Origin: Trichomonas vaginalis G3
Lineage: Eukaryota > Parabasalia > Trichomonadida > Trichomonadidae
Direction of reading: 5' to 3'
Assembly (NCBI RefSeq): GCF_026262505.1
Contig: NC_067205.1
Location: 12,152,001-12,216,000, forward strand
Length of the DNA: 64,000 nt
Part shown: piece after piece, positions 50,093 through 61,195 of the stretch
Position numbering within the stretch: the first letter of the stretch is position 1
How the letters are laid out: the number at the start of each line of letters is the position of its first letter
Program-made: the position numbers and the translations under genes
The notes under the pieces: generated by a model
What the model saw: the letters and a program-made list of their open reading frames with translations, nothing else
What the model was told of the DNA's origin: nothing
Database searches by the model: none

Positions 50093-51363
50093 TTTTGCTT
50101 TAATAGAGTTTATTTGTTGTTTATATTTTATGAATAATAAAGATTTTTTTCTTTTTCTATCAATGAACAGAGAAAATTCATTTGGTATTATTATTTACAT
50201 CTTCAATATATTACAATGTAATATCATGATCAAAATTTTATTGAACAAATCAAAATATTTTTTTTCAAATTATCCGATTGTTACAATGATTTTAGGTGAT
50301 TCGATGTGTTTGTCAAGATCAGTCTCTAAATTAATGTAGTCAAAATTCCAAATTTTTTTCATATTTTAATTTCTAACATGAAAAATTGGAGAATTTAATT
50401 TCATTTTTTGAAATTTCAGAAAAATTTGGCAAAATTGAAGAATCTTAAATCATCTAAAATATATATTTATGCATTTTCTTCTTAATTTTCTTCTTAAATT
50501 TCTAATTTGACCTAAATTGCAAATCTTCTTAAAATAATCCAAGCAATGCATCAATTAACGATAAATTTTGGCTAGAGCCGATTTTTAATAATGAAAATAA
50601 TGTCAAATTTACCATTCGTCAGTTAATTTAGATGAAAGATGATCCATGATAACTTACTATCTAAAAAATTACTTTTGCATATGGCAATGACATAGAAAGC
50701 GCTATTATACAGATACATACAGAATTAATTTTTATCATACAATTCTTCATTAATCATAATTTTAAAGGCAATTTTTCAAAAACATACAAAAAAATCAAAT
50801 TCACTCATAACATAAATACCAAAACATTAATCACAATACATGTGAAATATGATCACACGTTTTATAATACATCTTTGCACTTTTTACCTCAATTTACAAT
50901 TCTTTAATAAATTCTCATGGATTTCAGTAAAGCAAGAGATTTAGCACAACAGTAATCTAGCTTACGTTGGATCAAATTGAAGTTTATAACGAACAATCTA
51001 CAGATATATTCACTTTTTTTTTCTAAAATAACATTACAATAATACTTGAATTTATCTGTAACATGGAATTGCTTTTTTTTGATTCAAAGTATGTCGATTT
51101 TTAAAGAAATCAGATATAAGTAAGTAATATAAAATTCTAAGTATGTTGATATCGTAGAATACAGGTTTGTACCTAAGAGATCGGTTAGATGTAGTAAGAC
51201 TTGAGGTTTGAGAATTATAAAAGATTTATCTGCAAAATGAGAGATGGTATTGAGTCTGGAACCAACTTGTGCTATAAAGAATTCTTGGAATGACATTATG
51301 ATTTGGTGATAATGCCAAATCAGATACTTTTTCCTATAAAAAACTGAGATTTTTTTTGAAAAA
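50093..51363. other. Intergenic stretch (1.3 kb)
   Basis: AT-rich, low-complexity DNA between the MFS locus and the gene at 51364. I see no coding frame with family resemblance, no clear terminal repeats and no structured RNA. Confidence 0.5.
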
Positions 51364-52200
51364 ATGTACGTTTATTTTACGAAAATTTCGTTACTAAAAT
51401 CTATGATTGAATCTCATGTGGAGCAAGAAGAATTATTAGAATTATCAATTGGCAAAGCACCAGTAATATTTCAGATGCCAACAATCAGAGATTTAGCTCC
51501 ACCTGAAGAAGATTTTAATGCCAAGAAAAATCCTCGCTTTAGAGGATATAGCGCAAGAAGAAATGTTACAGAACCAGAAAATATAGATTTTCCTAGGCCA
51601 AAACACAATAGAAGGAAAAAAGAAGAACAAATAAAACAATCTCAGCTTTTAACACAAATATCAGAAGATAAAGATCTTTCAAACAGATTAAATGAACGCA
51701 TAAAAACATATGATCATATGAAACATCTAAAATACGAACAATTACAGCAAGAACACGAAGAATTTTATGTCAAGCCATGGCAAATGCGAGTCAACAAAGC
51801 AATGAATAACGAAAACTATCAAAAATACTTAAAAATTAAAGAAGAAATGCTTGAAAATTGCGATAAAAATCCAGTTCCAATTAGATCATCACTTCCTCCA
51901 AATAAAGTGCCCACAATAAGAGTTTCGAGAAAAGGGCTATCAGATCCGCATACAAGATACAAAGAAAGGCAAAAGCAAGAAGAAAGATTATTCAAAATCA
52001 TTAACGACGCACACGGAATTGAAACACCATTACCTCAAAAGCCATTTGAAGGTAAATTCGATTCTGGATATTATATGAGAGCAAAACAAACTCGATTTTA
52101 CACAGGACGTCAAACAGATGCAATGCAACACGGAAAAAGGATTTTCGCACAAAAGTATCGTGATTCTATCAATGACAACATTACTACTATTAAGTATTAA
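51364..52200 (+). CDS. Charged hypothetical protein (278 aa)
   Basis: A basic, Gln/Glu/Lys-rich, mostly helical protein: EEQIKQSQLLTQISEDKDLS, then KHLKYEQLQQEHEEFYVKPW and DPHTRYKERQKQEERLFKII. The C-terminus SGYYMRAKQTRFYTGRQTDA suggests a short conserved motif. No signal peptide or membrane helix. Two in-frame starts are possible (51364 or 51403, MIESHVEQEELLEL); the shorter N-terminus is less hydrophobic and equally plausible. The style (short motifs, many aromatic-basic repeats) recalls axoneme-associated proteins, but I cannot name a family. Confidence 0.65.
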   Translation: MYVYFTKISLLKSMIESHVEQEELLELSIGKAPVIFQMPTIRDLAPPEEDFNAKKNPRFRGYSARRNVTEPENIDFPRPKHNRRKKEEQIKQSQLLTQISEDKDLSNRLNERIKTYDHMKHLKYEQLQQEHEEFYVKPWQMRVNKAMNNENYQKYLKIKEEMLENCDKNPVPIRSSLPPNKVPTIRVSRKGLSDPHTRYKERQKQEERLFKIINDAHGIETPLPQKPFEGKFDSGYYMRAKQTRFYTGRQTDAMQHGKRIFAQKYRDSINDNITTIKY

Positions 52201-52317
52201 TGATCGAAATCTCACAAAAAATTTCAATCCGAAATTTCATTTCATTTTTTTATTTAATTTTGTTTGTAAACATGTAAAATATAGTATTTTATAACATATT
52301 ATTTCTTTATTTCACTT

Positions 52318-53124
52318 TTATTCGTCGATTGTAATTGCATGGTTCAGGCATCTTGAGTAGCAAAGGCCGCACTTGAAGCACTTTTCTGGTGTGACTTTAG
52401 CAACAGCGTTAACGACCTTGATGGCGTCGTAGCAGCAGGAGAGCTCGCATTGAGAGCATCCAACGCAGTTATCTTCGATAACTTTAGGTGGCTTTGTCTG
52501 CTTTGTAGCTTCCTGCTTGAGAGCGAGGCCAACGAGTTGATTGACGTCCTTAATTCCGTGTTGTGTTATCCAATCGATCATTTCGCCTGAAATTCTGTTG
52601 AAAACTTCACGGCCTGAGACAATTGCGGATGTGCAAATGCCAATGCCGGAAGCACCAGCCATAAGGAACTCAATAGCATCTGTACCTGTAGAGCAGCCGC
52701 CAACGCCGATAACTGGGATCTTGACTGTCTTGCAGACATCGTAGACAATACGCATGGCGAGTGGCTTGAGAGCTGGGCCAGAAACCCAACCGTATTTGGT
52801 GGATGAACCCATAACAGAACGGCCAAGGCACTCGATATCGAGAGCAAGTGTTGGGCCGAAGGAGTTAACGGCGACAATGGCGGATGCGCCTGCAGCTTCA
52901 GCAGCCTTAGCAGCGATATGAGCATCACGGAATGGAGAAAGCTTGAGGAGGATTGGCTTTCCACCTGTGCCATTGATAGCTGCCTTGATGGCATCCTGCA
53001 TTGGCTTTGGATCGTCAGAGATGTAGTGAGTTGATAATTCGATAGCATCTGCAAATGGGGCAACTTTTGGTGCCATTTCGGCGATTTCCTCAGCTGTGTA
53101 GCCCATGGAAACGACGAGTGGCAT
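52318..53124 (-). pseudogene. 5'-truncated dihydropyrimidine dehydrogenase/PreA-like gene
   Basis: 268 codons from the first ATG, with protein-like sequence (EACNKAK) continuing upstream to about 53145, where it meets a stop and AT-rich DNA. It covers the C-terminal two thirds of a PreA-type subunit: the FMN-binding barrel (PILLKLSPFRDAHIAAKAAE, then VIGVGGCSTGTDAIEFLMAG) followed by two [4Fe-4S] ferredoxin motifs, CVGCSQCELSC and CFKCGLCYSRC. Bacterial PreA is about 410 aa, so roughly the first 140 residues are missing, including the segment that normally begins the flavin barrel. Codon use is GC-rich, like the alcohol dehydrogenase, indicating descent from a well-expressed gene. No initiator motif is evident at the ATG. 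Probably a partial duplicate; an internal start giving a short protein cannot be excluded. Confidence 0.8.
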
Positions 53125-53145
53125 CTTGGCCTTGTTGCAAGCCTC

Positions 53146-53960
53146 TCATTATCGAAAAAAATTTGGAAAGCTAAGAAGTCAATAACAAGTTATATAATAC
53201 AACAAAACCCACATCGGATATGTTTTCATCAAATAGTCTCCTAGATTTGTTATGAAATTAAAATATCATGATATTTTAAGGGCTTTTGATTTCAATATTA
53301 GAATTATTCAGTTATGTCGTGCTAATATCAATTGCTTTATACAATTAATCGTTTACAAGCTGCAAAAATCGAACAATAATTTGACTTTGTAAAAAAAGTG
53401 CGTCGTTTTTATTCGTTATACTTACAAAATGTAAACATTACGAGAAACATTTACATTTGTAAATGTAACAAGTAAATACATCAGATTTAAATTGTAAATG
53501 TAGTTTATCTCTCTCATCTCCTTTTTAAAAGGTATTACATACATACGAACGCATGGGTCACTCAATAATTAGCGTGATAATAATTGAGGATAGACTGTAA
53601 TCGTAATTTTATTTTTGGACTTATATTTCGACATTTTGAAGTCGCTTGAAAGTCTTGCAAATGATTAAATTTGGAAATTTTGACCTAAGTCTGCATTATT
53701 TTGATGACTTAAACAATTCTATAAATCTGTTTTCCTAAAAATTTAAAAAGATATAATTTCAATTTCCCTAAATTTATGTAATTCATATATCACCAAAATA
53801 TTTGGACTGCATTTCGTTTGTCTGCACCTAATTAAAGTCTAAATACCAATTAATTTTGGAGTTGCATTGCTTTTAATGTAAAAATGCACGTTTAGAAAAA
53901 GACGATAACGATTAAATTACAAAATCGATAACGACGACGATTAAATTACAAAATCGATAA
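53146..53960. other. AT-rich stretch between two head-to-head truncated genes
   Basis: About 815 bp without a coding frame. It contains the near-palindrome ACATTTACATTTGTAAATGT near 53451 and, at its right edge, a tandem duplication of CGATTAAATTACAAAATCG. No convincing terminal repeats. Confidence 0.45.
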
Positions 53961-54413
53961 CCTCTCCACGGCAAGACCAGCATAACATTCACGAGAAAGC
54001 ATGTTGCCAACAACGAGTCAGGCACCGTATACCTTTCCGATGGAGCAACAGTAATCCATCAGGAACACTTCGATTGCAACCCAAGAAAGAAAGGCGACCC
54101 AGTTCAAGGCACAACATTCCAACAGGCCCTTCAGAGGTGCAAAGAGATTCAAAGAGAATACGAGTGTGACAATTCCTACCTTTCTCATGAATGTTTCCCA
54201 GATCTTCCACCTTGGGAAAATGAGTCAGTTCCTGAGTTTGGAAGCATCACCATTGATGAACAAGATTGGGATGGGCTTGATTTTCAAGCATCTCCTTCAT
54301 TCCGCGATGAATTCGCCCTTCGCCCACCAAGAGGTCAGCTTGTTCAAATCATGGAAAAATTGGACCTAATCCGCATGGATGTTCAGCGTCTCATTGACCA
54401 ATCAAGAGCTTGA
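53961..54413 (+). pseudogene. 5'-truncated gene fragment, unknown family (about 150 codons)
   Basis: An open frame with no start codon near its beginning, GC-richer than its surroundings: KTSITFTRKHVANNESGTVY at the left, LSHECFPDLPPWENESVPEF in the middle, and a helical C-terminus MEKLDLIRMDVQRLIDQSRA before TGA at 54411. The polar, Asp/Glu-rich middle and terminal coiled coil do not match a family I know. Codon style resembles expressed trichomonad genes or a high-copy gene family. It begins abruptly at AT-rich DNA, as does the PreA-like fragment on the other side. Confidence 0.6.
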
Positions 54414-54605
54414 TTTTAATTTATTATTTATTTAAAATGATTTGACCACAAATGACTGTAATATACTTTTTCCTATATTTTATATTACTGAGCTATCTAA
54501 TCTTCCTTGAAGATGCACTGAATTTAATCTTGATAGAGTTACACTTTGCAAATAACGTGCAAAAAAAATTTTTTTTGAGTGTCAATAATCAATTTTTTTT
54601 TTATA

Positions 54606-57600
54606 ATGAAGGTAGCAGTAAATCCTCAAAATTTAAAGCCACCGTTTGAAAGAATTCATCATTTTGTTGCTACCCCTGCATATATTCCACCTACAAAATC
54701 TCCAAAACAGCAAAAAGGAAATAATCCTGCAAAATTAGACCCTCTTCCAGCTGTAGAACAACAGCAACTTGATAAAGGGCAAAACCTATCTACAGAATCA
54801 TTCGAAAACGATATGCATATTGTTGGATTTGAATCAGAATTTGAAAATTTTATGGTCGAAGTTTTTGATACGAGTTTAACTGCAGCCTTAGAATCAACAT
54901 TCAAAACCCGCTACTCCGCGCTTGATTGCTTGTTATGGGAAAAATCAGAATCTTTATCTGCGATTTATTCACAATCTCACTCGATTTACTCCCAAGATTT
55001 TCATTGCTTAGCTGGAGAATGCCTCCTTTCTTCTCATATTTTGACAACAAAATACCCAACAAAACATGAATCATATAATGCTCAAATAGAATCACGTTTA
55101 GTACTAGATAATACACCAGTTATGCTTTTTGCTCTTAATAACTACCAAGGACAAGCACGTTACGTCGTTCAAATCATTGGAACTCCCAATTCAAACGAAT
55201 TTACCAAGAAAGATATCACTTTTATTAAATTTTTTCAAAGGAAGTTTGTTATATTCAGTCGTTACCTTATTGATCAACCATTACAAGAACCAATTTTACT
55301 AGATTTACTTAAAATCGACAAAATCGACAAAATTCTTTCTAAACTGAAAGATGGCTTACAATCCTATGTCAATATAAAGTCATTAGAGATCTGGTCACTT
55401 GACAAACAGAAGAAAATCCTTACAAAATACTTAGAAGGCAAAATTGAAGAAGTTGAAGACGACAAGATCGGCCAACTTGGTTATTTACTTAAAACAGAGA
55501 AATACATAAACACGGATAGCATCGATGATCCGTCAGATATCTCAAATGTCGGTGTTCCAACAATGATGATTCCTATTACAGACTACAGAGAACAAAGGAC
55601 ACTTGGAATCATCATCAGAGGTGAAAAGGATGGCATTCCTTTCGGTCCAGAAGCGGAACGTATGATGAAACAGTTTGCTCCTGTTATTTCCTTGGCCATT
55701 TCCAATTCATTGAACTACACAGGAGTTCTTTCCGATTTCAAGAAGACTACAGAAGAAAGAGAAGGACTTTCCGCACTTCTTGAAGTAGCAGAGATTCTTT
55801 CACGACAATTAGATATCGGAAGATTGTGTGAGATCATTATGGAGAAAGGTTGTTACCTTACAAAGAGTGATAGATGTTCATTGTTCTTAGTTTCACAAGA
55901 TGGAAAATCTCTTACAACGAAATTCCATCGTGGTCTTACAAATGGAATTGAAATTCCTATCAACAAAGGTATTGTAGGAAAAACAGTAACACAAGCGAAA
56001 CCATTGAATATACATGATGCTTATTCTGATCCTGATTTCAATGTTGCAACAGATATTGCTACAGGATACAAAACAAAAACAATCTTAAGTGTTCCTATAT
56101 TTAATAATCGTGGAAAAATCATTGGTGTCACAGAAATGATCAATAAAAAGAACGGACAAGCATTTAGTATGTGGGATACTAATCTTATACAAATCTTCAA
56201 TGTTTTCTGTGGTATTTCTCTTGAAAATGCTCGTTTGTACAATGAATCAATAGATATGTCTAAGAAATTGAAATCTTTCTTCGGAATTTCATTCTCTGTT
56301 AATAAAACAGAAGACATTAAACGAATTCTTTCAGACATCATGAAGAACGCACGCCGTGGTTTACAAGCGAAACGTGCATCAATATTTGTTGTTGATGATA
56401 CTAATAAACAAATACTTAGATCAGTGATTGTCGATGGTGGAAAGATTCCTGCGACATTCAATGTAAGTGAAGGAATAATTGGTGCTTGTGTAAGAACAAA
56501 ACAAGCAATATTTACTAATGATCCTAAAAACGAACCAAGATGGAATCCAAAGGTTGATGAAGTTACAGGGTTCCAGACAACGAATATCTTAGCTGTTCCT
56601 CTTATTTCTACAGAAGGAGATGTAATGGGTGTTGTCGAAATGGTCAATAAAATCAATGGTAAATTCAGTGATGCCGATGTTATGCTTTTACAAGCTTTTT
56701 GTAGTTTCGCTGCAATTACTATTGAAAACAGTCGAAACAAACAATTGGCGCCAATGTCTGTTAGATCAGCACGTCCTGTTATCTTCAATGACAGGAATGT
56801 TGAGAAGATGGCAATGACAACAGAACAAATGGAAGGAATGACAGGAATCTCATTCTGCGCATTCGATTTCGGTGATGAAGAACTTGTTAGAATGGTTTTC
56901 TCGAATTTAGTTATTTTCGGAGTGCCTGAGAATATGAGAACTAACCACGAAACATTGCTTCATTTCATTTTGCAGGTTAGATTGCTATATAACGATGTTC
57001 CTTACCATAATTGGAGACACGCATGTGATGTTGTTCAATTTGTTTCTTTTGTTTTGCAAAGTATAAATGCAAAAGAAATTTTCGAACCAATAGAAATCAG
57101 TGCAATTTTCATTGCTGCAATTTGTCATGATGCTGGTCATGATGGATACTCAAACATCTTTAATAGACAAGCATCAACACCATTAGGACAAATCTATTCA
57201 GGAAAGAACTGTGAAGAATTGTTCCATTTGTCATTAATTGCAAGAGTTGTAAATAGTCCGGAATGCAACATCTTTTCAAACATGACTCATGCAACAATGG
57301 CCAAATTCTGGGCAATGATGATTCGAATGATTATTGATACTGATCTTGAAGTTTTCAGTCAAGTTATGTCTAATAATTCATTGAATAATCTTGACATGAA
57401 GAACCAGAACTCTCGAATAAAAGTTTTATCATTAATCCTTATTTTGAGCAACATTTCCAATGTCGCTCGACCATTTGATGTTGCAATGCGTTGGTTGGAC
57501 TGTTTGTCAACTGAATACTACAAACAAGGTGATATAGAGAAGTCACTCGGAATGAAATATACAAATGTAGCAAATAATAGAGCACTTCCAGATAAACCTA

Positions 57601-57734
57601 AAGAACAGTCTAACTTTATCAATACATACGCATTGCCTTTGTCTAAAGTTGTCGCCACTCTTTTCCCAGCATTAGATGTCATCTGCAAATCTATTGCAAC
57701 TAACTTAGTTGAATGGAGTAAGACAAATCAATAA
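54606..57734 (+). CDS. Cyclic nucleotide phosphodiesterase-like protein with tandem GAF domains
   Basis: 1042 aa from the ATG at 54606 (the longer frame begins only at GTG). After a polar N-terminus come four GAF-like regions at about 60-215, 235-375, 395-560 and 575-725. The last two are clear, ending in NKFDE-type signatures (INKKNGQAFSMWDTNLIQIF; VNKINGKFSDADVMLLQAFC). The class I PDE domain is at about 780-1035: YHNWRHACDVVQF, AAICHDAGHDGYSNIF, IDTDLEVFSQVM, STEYYKQGDIEKSLGM. Family role: hydrolysis of cAMP/cGMP, gated by GAF ligand binding. Two catalytic features look altered: the metal-ligand Asp of the usual xDLSN motif reads Asn (LILSNISNVARPF), and the LExHH motif reads CEELFH. Activity is therefore uncertain; it may be a cyclic-nucleotide sensor. 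Confidence 0.88.
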   Translation: MKVAVNPQNLKPPFERIHHFVATPAYIPPTKSPKQQKGNNPAKLDPLPAVEQQQLDKGQNLSTESFENDMHIVGFESEFENFMVEVFDTSLTAALESTFKTRYSALDCLLWEKSESLSAIYSQSHSIYSQDFHCLAGECLLSSHILTTKYPTKHESYNAQIESRLVLDNTPVMLFALNNYQGQARYVVQIIGTPNSNEFTKKDITFIKFFQRKFVIFSRYLIDQPLQEPILLDLLKIDKIDKILSKLKDGLQSYVNIKSLEIWSLDKQKKILTKYLEGKIEEVEDDKIGQLGYLLKTEKYINTDSIDDPSDISNVGVPTMMIPITDYREQRTLGIIIRGEKDGIPFGPEAERMMKQFAPVISLAISNSLNYTGVLSDFKKTTEEREGLSALLEVAEILSRQLDIGRLCEIIMEKGCYLTKSDRCSLFLVSQDGKSLTTKFHRGLTNGIEIPINKGIVGKTVTQAKPLNIHDAYSDPDFNVATDIATGYKTKTILSVPIFNNRGKIIGVTEMINKKNGQAFSMWDTNLIQIFNVFCGISLENARLYNESIDMSKKLKSFFGISFSVNKTEDIKRILSDIMKNARRGLQAKRASIFVVDDTNKQILRSVIVDGGKIPATFNVSEGIIGACVRTKQAIFTNDPKNEPRWNPKVDEVTGFQTTNILAVPLISTEGDVMGVVEMVNKINGKFSDADVMLLQAFCSFAAITIENSRNKQLAPMSVRSARPVIFNDRNVEKMAMTTEQMEGMTGISFCAFDFGDEELVRMVFSNLVIFGVPENMRTNHETLLHFILQVRLLYNDVPYHNWRHACDVVQFVSFVLQSINAKEIFEPIEISAIFIAAICHDAGHDGYSNIFNRQASTPLGQIYSGKNCEELFHLSLIARVVNSPECNIFSNMTHATMAKFWAMMIRMIIDTDLEVFSQVMSNNSLNNLDMKNQNSRIKVLSLILILSNISNVARPFDVAMRWLDCLSTEYYKQGDIEKSLGMKYTNVANNRALPDKPKEQSNFINTYALPLSKVVATLFPALDVICKSIATNLVEWSKTNQ

Positions 57735-57952
57735 AAAATTGTATTTTTGTTGTGTTTTTTTTATTATAATTAATTCGATTTTTTATAGTTTTTAATTTGA
57801 TTCAACTCACATGCTCATTATTCTCAAATAAGTTTATAAATCTCAAATATATGCTTGCTAAAAGTGGGGAACTTTACAAATCGAGGGGAAAAAGATTTAT
57901 TGGGTACAACCATATGAAATGAAATGGTGTCGATAAAAACCGTTTTAATAGT

Positions 57953-58906
57953 CTAAGACTTAATTGTAAAAAAAGTACATTTAAGTTCAAAAATTAACGA
58001 AGAGAAATTTTTGATGTATTCATGTTTAAACTTCAATGTTTTATCTAATTTTTTATTAGAAAAATATAAAAAAGGACATCCTTCAATAGCATAATGAGTG
58101 ATAAATGAATCTAATGGTGAAATTGATTCAATTGTACCTGAATAATCAAATATTAGAGTTAGATTTATGATATTTTCATTAATGTAACAATTTTCAATAA
58201 TTGGTTTATAGGAAAACAAATAATCTCCTTGATTACCTATGAATGAACAATTGGAGTATGTAGTTGAATGAGAACAACTAATTATTGCATGTTCACTTTC
58301 TGAATATTTATTGTTTAAATAATTACATTTTGTAATAGTAAAATTACCTAGATTCGACATTCCACCCCATAATTGCGATGATGTATTTGATATTGTTGTG
58401 AAATTCATGATTCCTGTAGCTCCTATAAGCCAAATAAAATATCCTGCATACCAAGTAATTTCGTGATAAGATGTATTCATACTACTTATTTTGATTTCTC
58501 CATAATGATGATCAATAGAATTGAAGCATCCACTACATTCTGTAACTGAACATTCAAATGCATAACTTTTGTTGAAACTATGTTCAACTGACGAAATACA
58601 ATATGCACAACCTTTATTTAATGAAGGATTTGATGAAAGTAATATACAAATATGAATTAAGACACAGTCAGAGTCTTTGATATATAATGATCCACCAGAG
58701 TTTTTGGAGCTGTTATTGTAAAATGTGCATGTTTCAAGCAAAACTTTGCTACTAGAATTAAGGGATATTGCTGTTTTTTGATAATGGAAAGAAAACATGG
58801 CATGATGAATGTAATAATTGCCACTTCCTGATATAGTTTCGTTATTAGTTTTATCATTGGGCTCACCTGTGTTGAAATATTCGGTAAAACTTTCTTGAAA
58901 ATCCAT
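57953..58906 (-). CDS. Beta-helix surface-type protein (Pmp-like), probably a fragment
   Basis: 317 aa rich in Asn, Ser, Cys and Ile with repeating beta-helix rungs: ETCTFYNNSSKNSGGSLYIK, then NFTITKCNYLNNKYSES and TYSNCSFIGNQGDYLFSY. The GG-x-[IL] and F-x-x-N words are those of the trichomonad Pmp-like (chlamydial polymorphic membrane protein-like) surface family. Such family members normally carry a signal peptide and a C-terminal membrane helix with a short tail. Neither is visible here, so this is likely a decayed or partial copy. A second open frame immediately upstream (58907-58971) may hold the former N-terminal end. Confidence 0.65.
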   Translation of the reverse strand: MDFQESFTEYFNTGEPNDKTNNETISGSGNYYIHHAMFSFHYQKTAISLNSSSKVLLETCTFYNNSSKNSGGSLYIKDSDCVLIHICILLSSNPSLNKGCAYCISSVEHSFNKSYAFECSVTECSGCFNSIDHHYGEIKISSMNTSYHEITWYAGYFIWLIGATGIMNFTTISNTSSQLWGGMSNLGNFTITKCNYLNNKYSESEHAIISCSHSTTYSNCSFIGNQGDYLFSYKPIIENCYINENIINLTLIFDYSGTIESISPLDSFITHYAIEGCPFLYFSNKKLDKTLKFKHEYIKNFSSLIFELKCTFFTIKS

Positions 58907-58971
58907 AAAGAGTTGATCAGAGATTGATTTTGTTCATTAAGCAATTCTGAGTGTTGATTCATGGGAAACAT

Positions 58972-59713
58972 ATCGAAGTTATCGCAAAATATAATTTGGA
59001 TGTGATCGGGAAATCAAATAAATTTCCCTTATGAAAAAATAAGGAATTTCAATACTATGTGCAAAATTTTTGAAAGAATATTTTGACATGTGAACATTAT
59101 CAAAAAGAGGACAATTGAAATTGAGAACTTCAAAATCCTCTTATCAAAACATGACCGGTTTATTTGTGCAGATAAATATTGCAGTATTATCAAATGTGAT
59201 TCTCTATCATCAAGAGAAGTTTTGAAAAATTTAAAAAGTTCCTTTTACAAATAAAAGAATATTTATAAACAGGGCATATGATTTATAAATAAACTTTTAT
59301 TTATATAAGGGCCTAATTTCTTCCAATTAAAAATTTTAGATGTATAAATGCAAAAGATGTAGCTCAATCAAATTGATGTAAAATCATATGATGAAGCTAT
59401 AGCTCTTCAGTTATCAGCCAACAAAATTTATTTAGAAATTTATGAGAATCTTTATACATAACCAACACATCAGCAGCAATGATAGTGATGATTAAACTGT
59501 ACCCTATTGTTAGTCTCCAAACTGTTTGGAGGATATAAATTCAAAATGTTTTCTTAAGAGAACAATTAATATAACTACCGAGTTGAGCCTATTAACACAA
59601 AATTAAAATCAGATTGGAACATATTAGAAACACAAATCAACGGAAATTAATAAAAATAATAAATTTCGAAAAACACATATAAACAAAAATTTAGTCAGCA
59701 ATGAATAGGTATC
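58972..59713. other. Intergenic stretch
   Basis: AT-rich DNA, no supportable gene or repeat. Confidence 0.45.
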
Positions 59714-60343
59714 TCAAAAGGTTTCAAAAATGTCAAAGAATACGGCCTGAGAATCAAGGTGTTCTGCAAATTTTGGATCAGGAATGACATTTTTGTCGAC
59801 AGCAAGCATAACGGTTTTGTAATTCACGAGATAGGCTGTGAGAACAGTTGTTCCTAAACTATTGGCTAAGTTCACTGCTGCAGTTGCCACACCCTTTTCG
59901 TTCATTTCTTCATAAGCTCTATCATAAGCAATCTCTGCTGTTGTGGGTGTATCGGCTGTCTTATTGTAGATACCTAACGAACTCAAAATGGATGAGAGTT
60001 GGTTTTGATAATAACTTAAGAAAACGCAGAAGGTATAGCGGACACAGACTCCACGTCCCATCTTAACTTCATTGCGATATTCGTCTACATTAGTGATTAA
60101 GTAACTCAAGAAATCTCGAATTTGGATGAGTTTAAGGCCTTTGTCTTTCTGGCTCTGGAACCACTGGTTCCCAAATGTATCATCTACGCCGTTGCATTTC
60201 AATAAGAACATGTATTCAGACTTGAAATTTTTTTGAATATTACTTTGTGTACCAGGCCCTGTCTTTCTTGGAGTCAAGTACCTGGAAAGATGTTGCTGAT
60301 GTTTTGGATTCGTCAATTTGGCAAAATCTATACCGTTGGACAT
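59714..60343 (-). CDS. Hypothetical 209-aa protein
   Basis: Starts MSNGIDFAKLTNPKHQQHLS. A basic N-terminus (RYLTPRKTGPGTQSNIQKNF) is followed by a helical domain with aromatic-rich segments (LIQIRDFLSYLITNVDEYRN, RYTFCVFLSYYQNQLSSILS) and an Ala-rich stretch near 155 (GVATAAVNLANSLGTTVLTA). No signal peptide or certain membrane helix. Codon use is like other expressed host genes, and the frame is clean, so I believe it is real. Function not recognised. Confidence 0.65.
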   Translation of the reverse strand: MSNGIDFAKLTNPKHQQHLSRYLTPRKTGPGTQSNIQKNFKSEYMFLLKCNGVDDTFGNQWFQSQKDKGLKLIQIRDFLSYLITNVDEYRNEVKMGRGVCVRYTFCVFLSYYQNQLSSILSSLGIYNKTADTPTTAEIAYDRAYEEMNEKGVATAAVNLANSLGTTVLTAYLVNYKTVMLAVDKNVIPDPKFAEHLDSQAVFFDIFETF

Positions 60344-61195
60344 TATTGTTGATTTCTCCCTTTTTGGAATATTAAAAAATCAGTTTCATTCAAAAAAAAT
60401 TGAGAAAACATAAAGCATTAGAGTTTATTTTTATAAAAAAATCATCACAAGGTATAAAGAATTAAATATGAGTCAAATAGTTTTTGACCCAAAAATTACA
60501 CCAAATTTGAAAAGAATATTCAAAAGAAATGATGCCATTGAATCTCAATTGCCTATGCTGGACAAGCCTAATTAATATTGCGAACATATTAATCTCTGTT
60601 ACCTTTATGCCCTCTCTGAGTTTCAAGACAATAGCGATGTTAGATTTTAGAGGGACAGTATATGATTTAGGATGATTAACAAATTTAGATTACCAAACTG
60701 TTACAACATAATTGGATATAATTAGTATTGAATTCTGGCGACTATTTTTAATCTTTGGATTCAAATATCAGTATTTTCCTACATGGATGCAAGCAAAATA
60801 AATGCATACTTCATTGACATTCTAATTGTTCTCTTACATGAAATAACTATCAAATTGAACAAAAAAATCAAACAATCGAATTTTCCAAACACAAATGATT
60901 AAAACACAAGTTTTAATGGCGAATTTGGTGCTCGTTAATTGTTAAAACAATGAGAGTTGAGATTTCAATTTTTGAAGTGCATTTTTAAAGGATTTTAACG
61001 AACAATTTCGTTTATCTATCATTTTGCGCATTGAAATGAATAAGATTTTATTTCCAATTGAAGCATTTTTGATGAGATTTTTACAATTTCGTTCTAAAAC
61101 ATAAAATTCAATAAATAATAATGATATTTGGAAACAACATAACTATATTTTAATAATAAAAATAAATAAAAAATAAACAATCTAAAAATATCGAA
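60344..61195. other. Intergenic stretch
   Basis: About 850 bp of AT-rich DNA between genes of the same strand. Nothing supportable. Confidence 0.45.

Noticed and set aside
50093-51363. Small frames at 50130 and 51084 as genes
   Set aside because: Low complexity, no motif, no initiator; not supportable.
56021-56788. 255-codon minus-strand frame within the phosphodiesterase gene
   Set aside because: Antisense shadow of the GAF-coding region. The sense frame has strong domain motifs.
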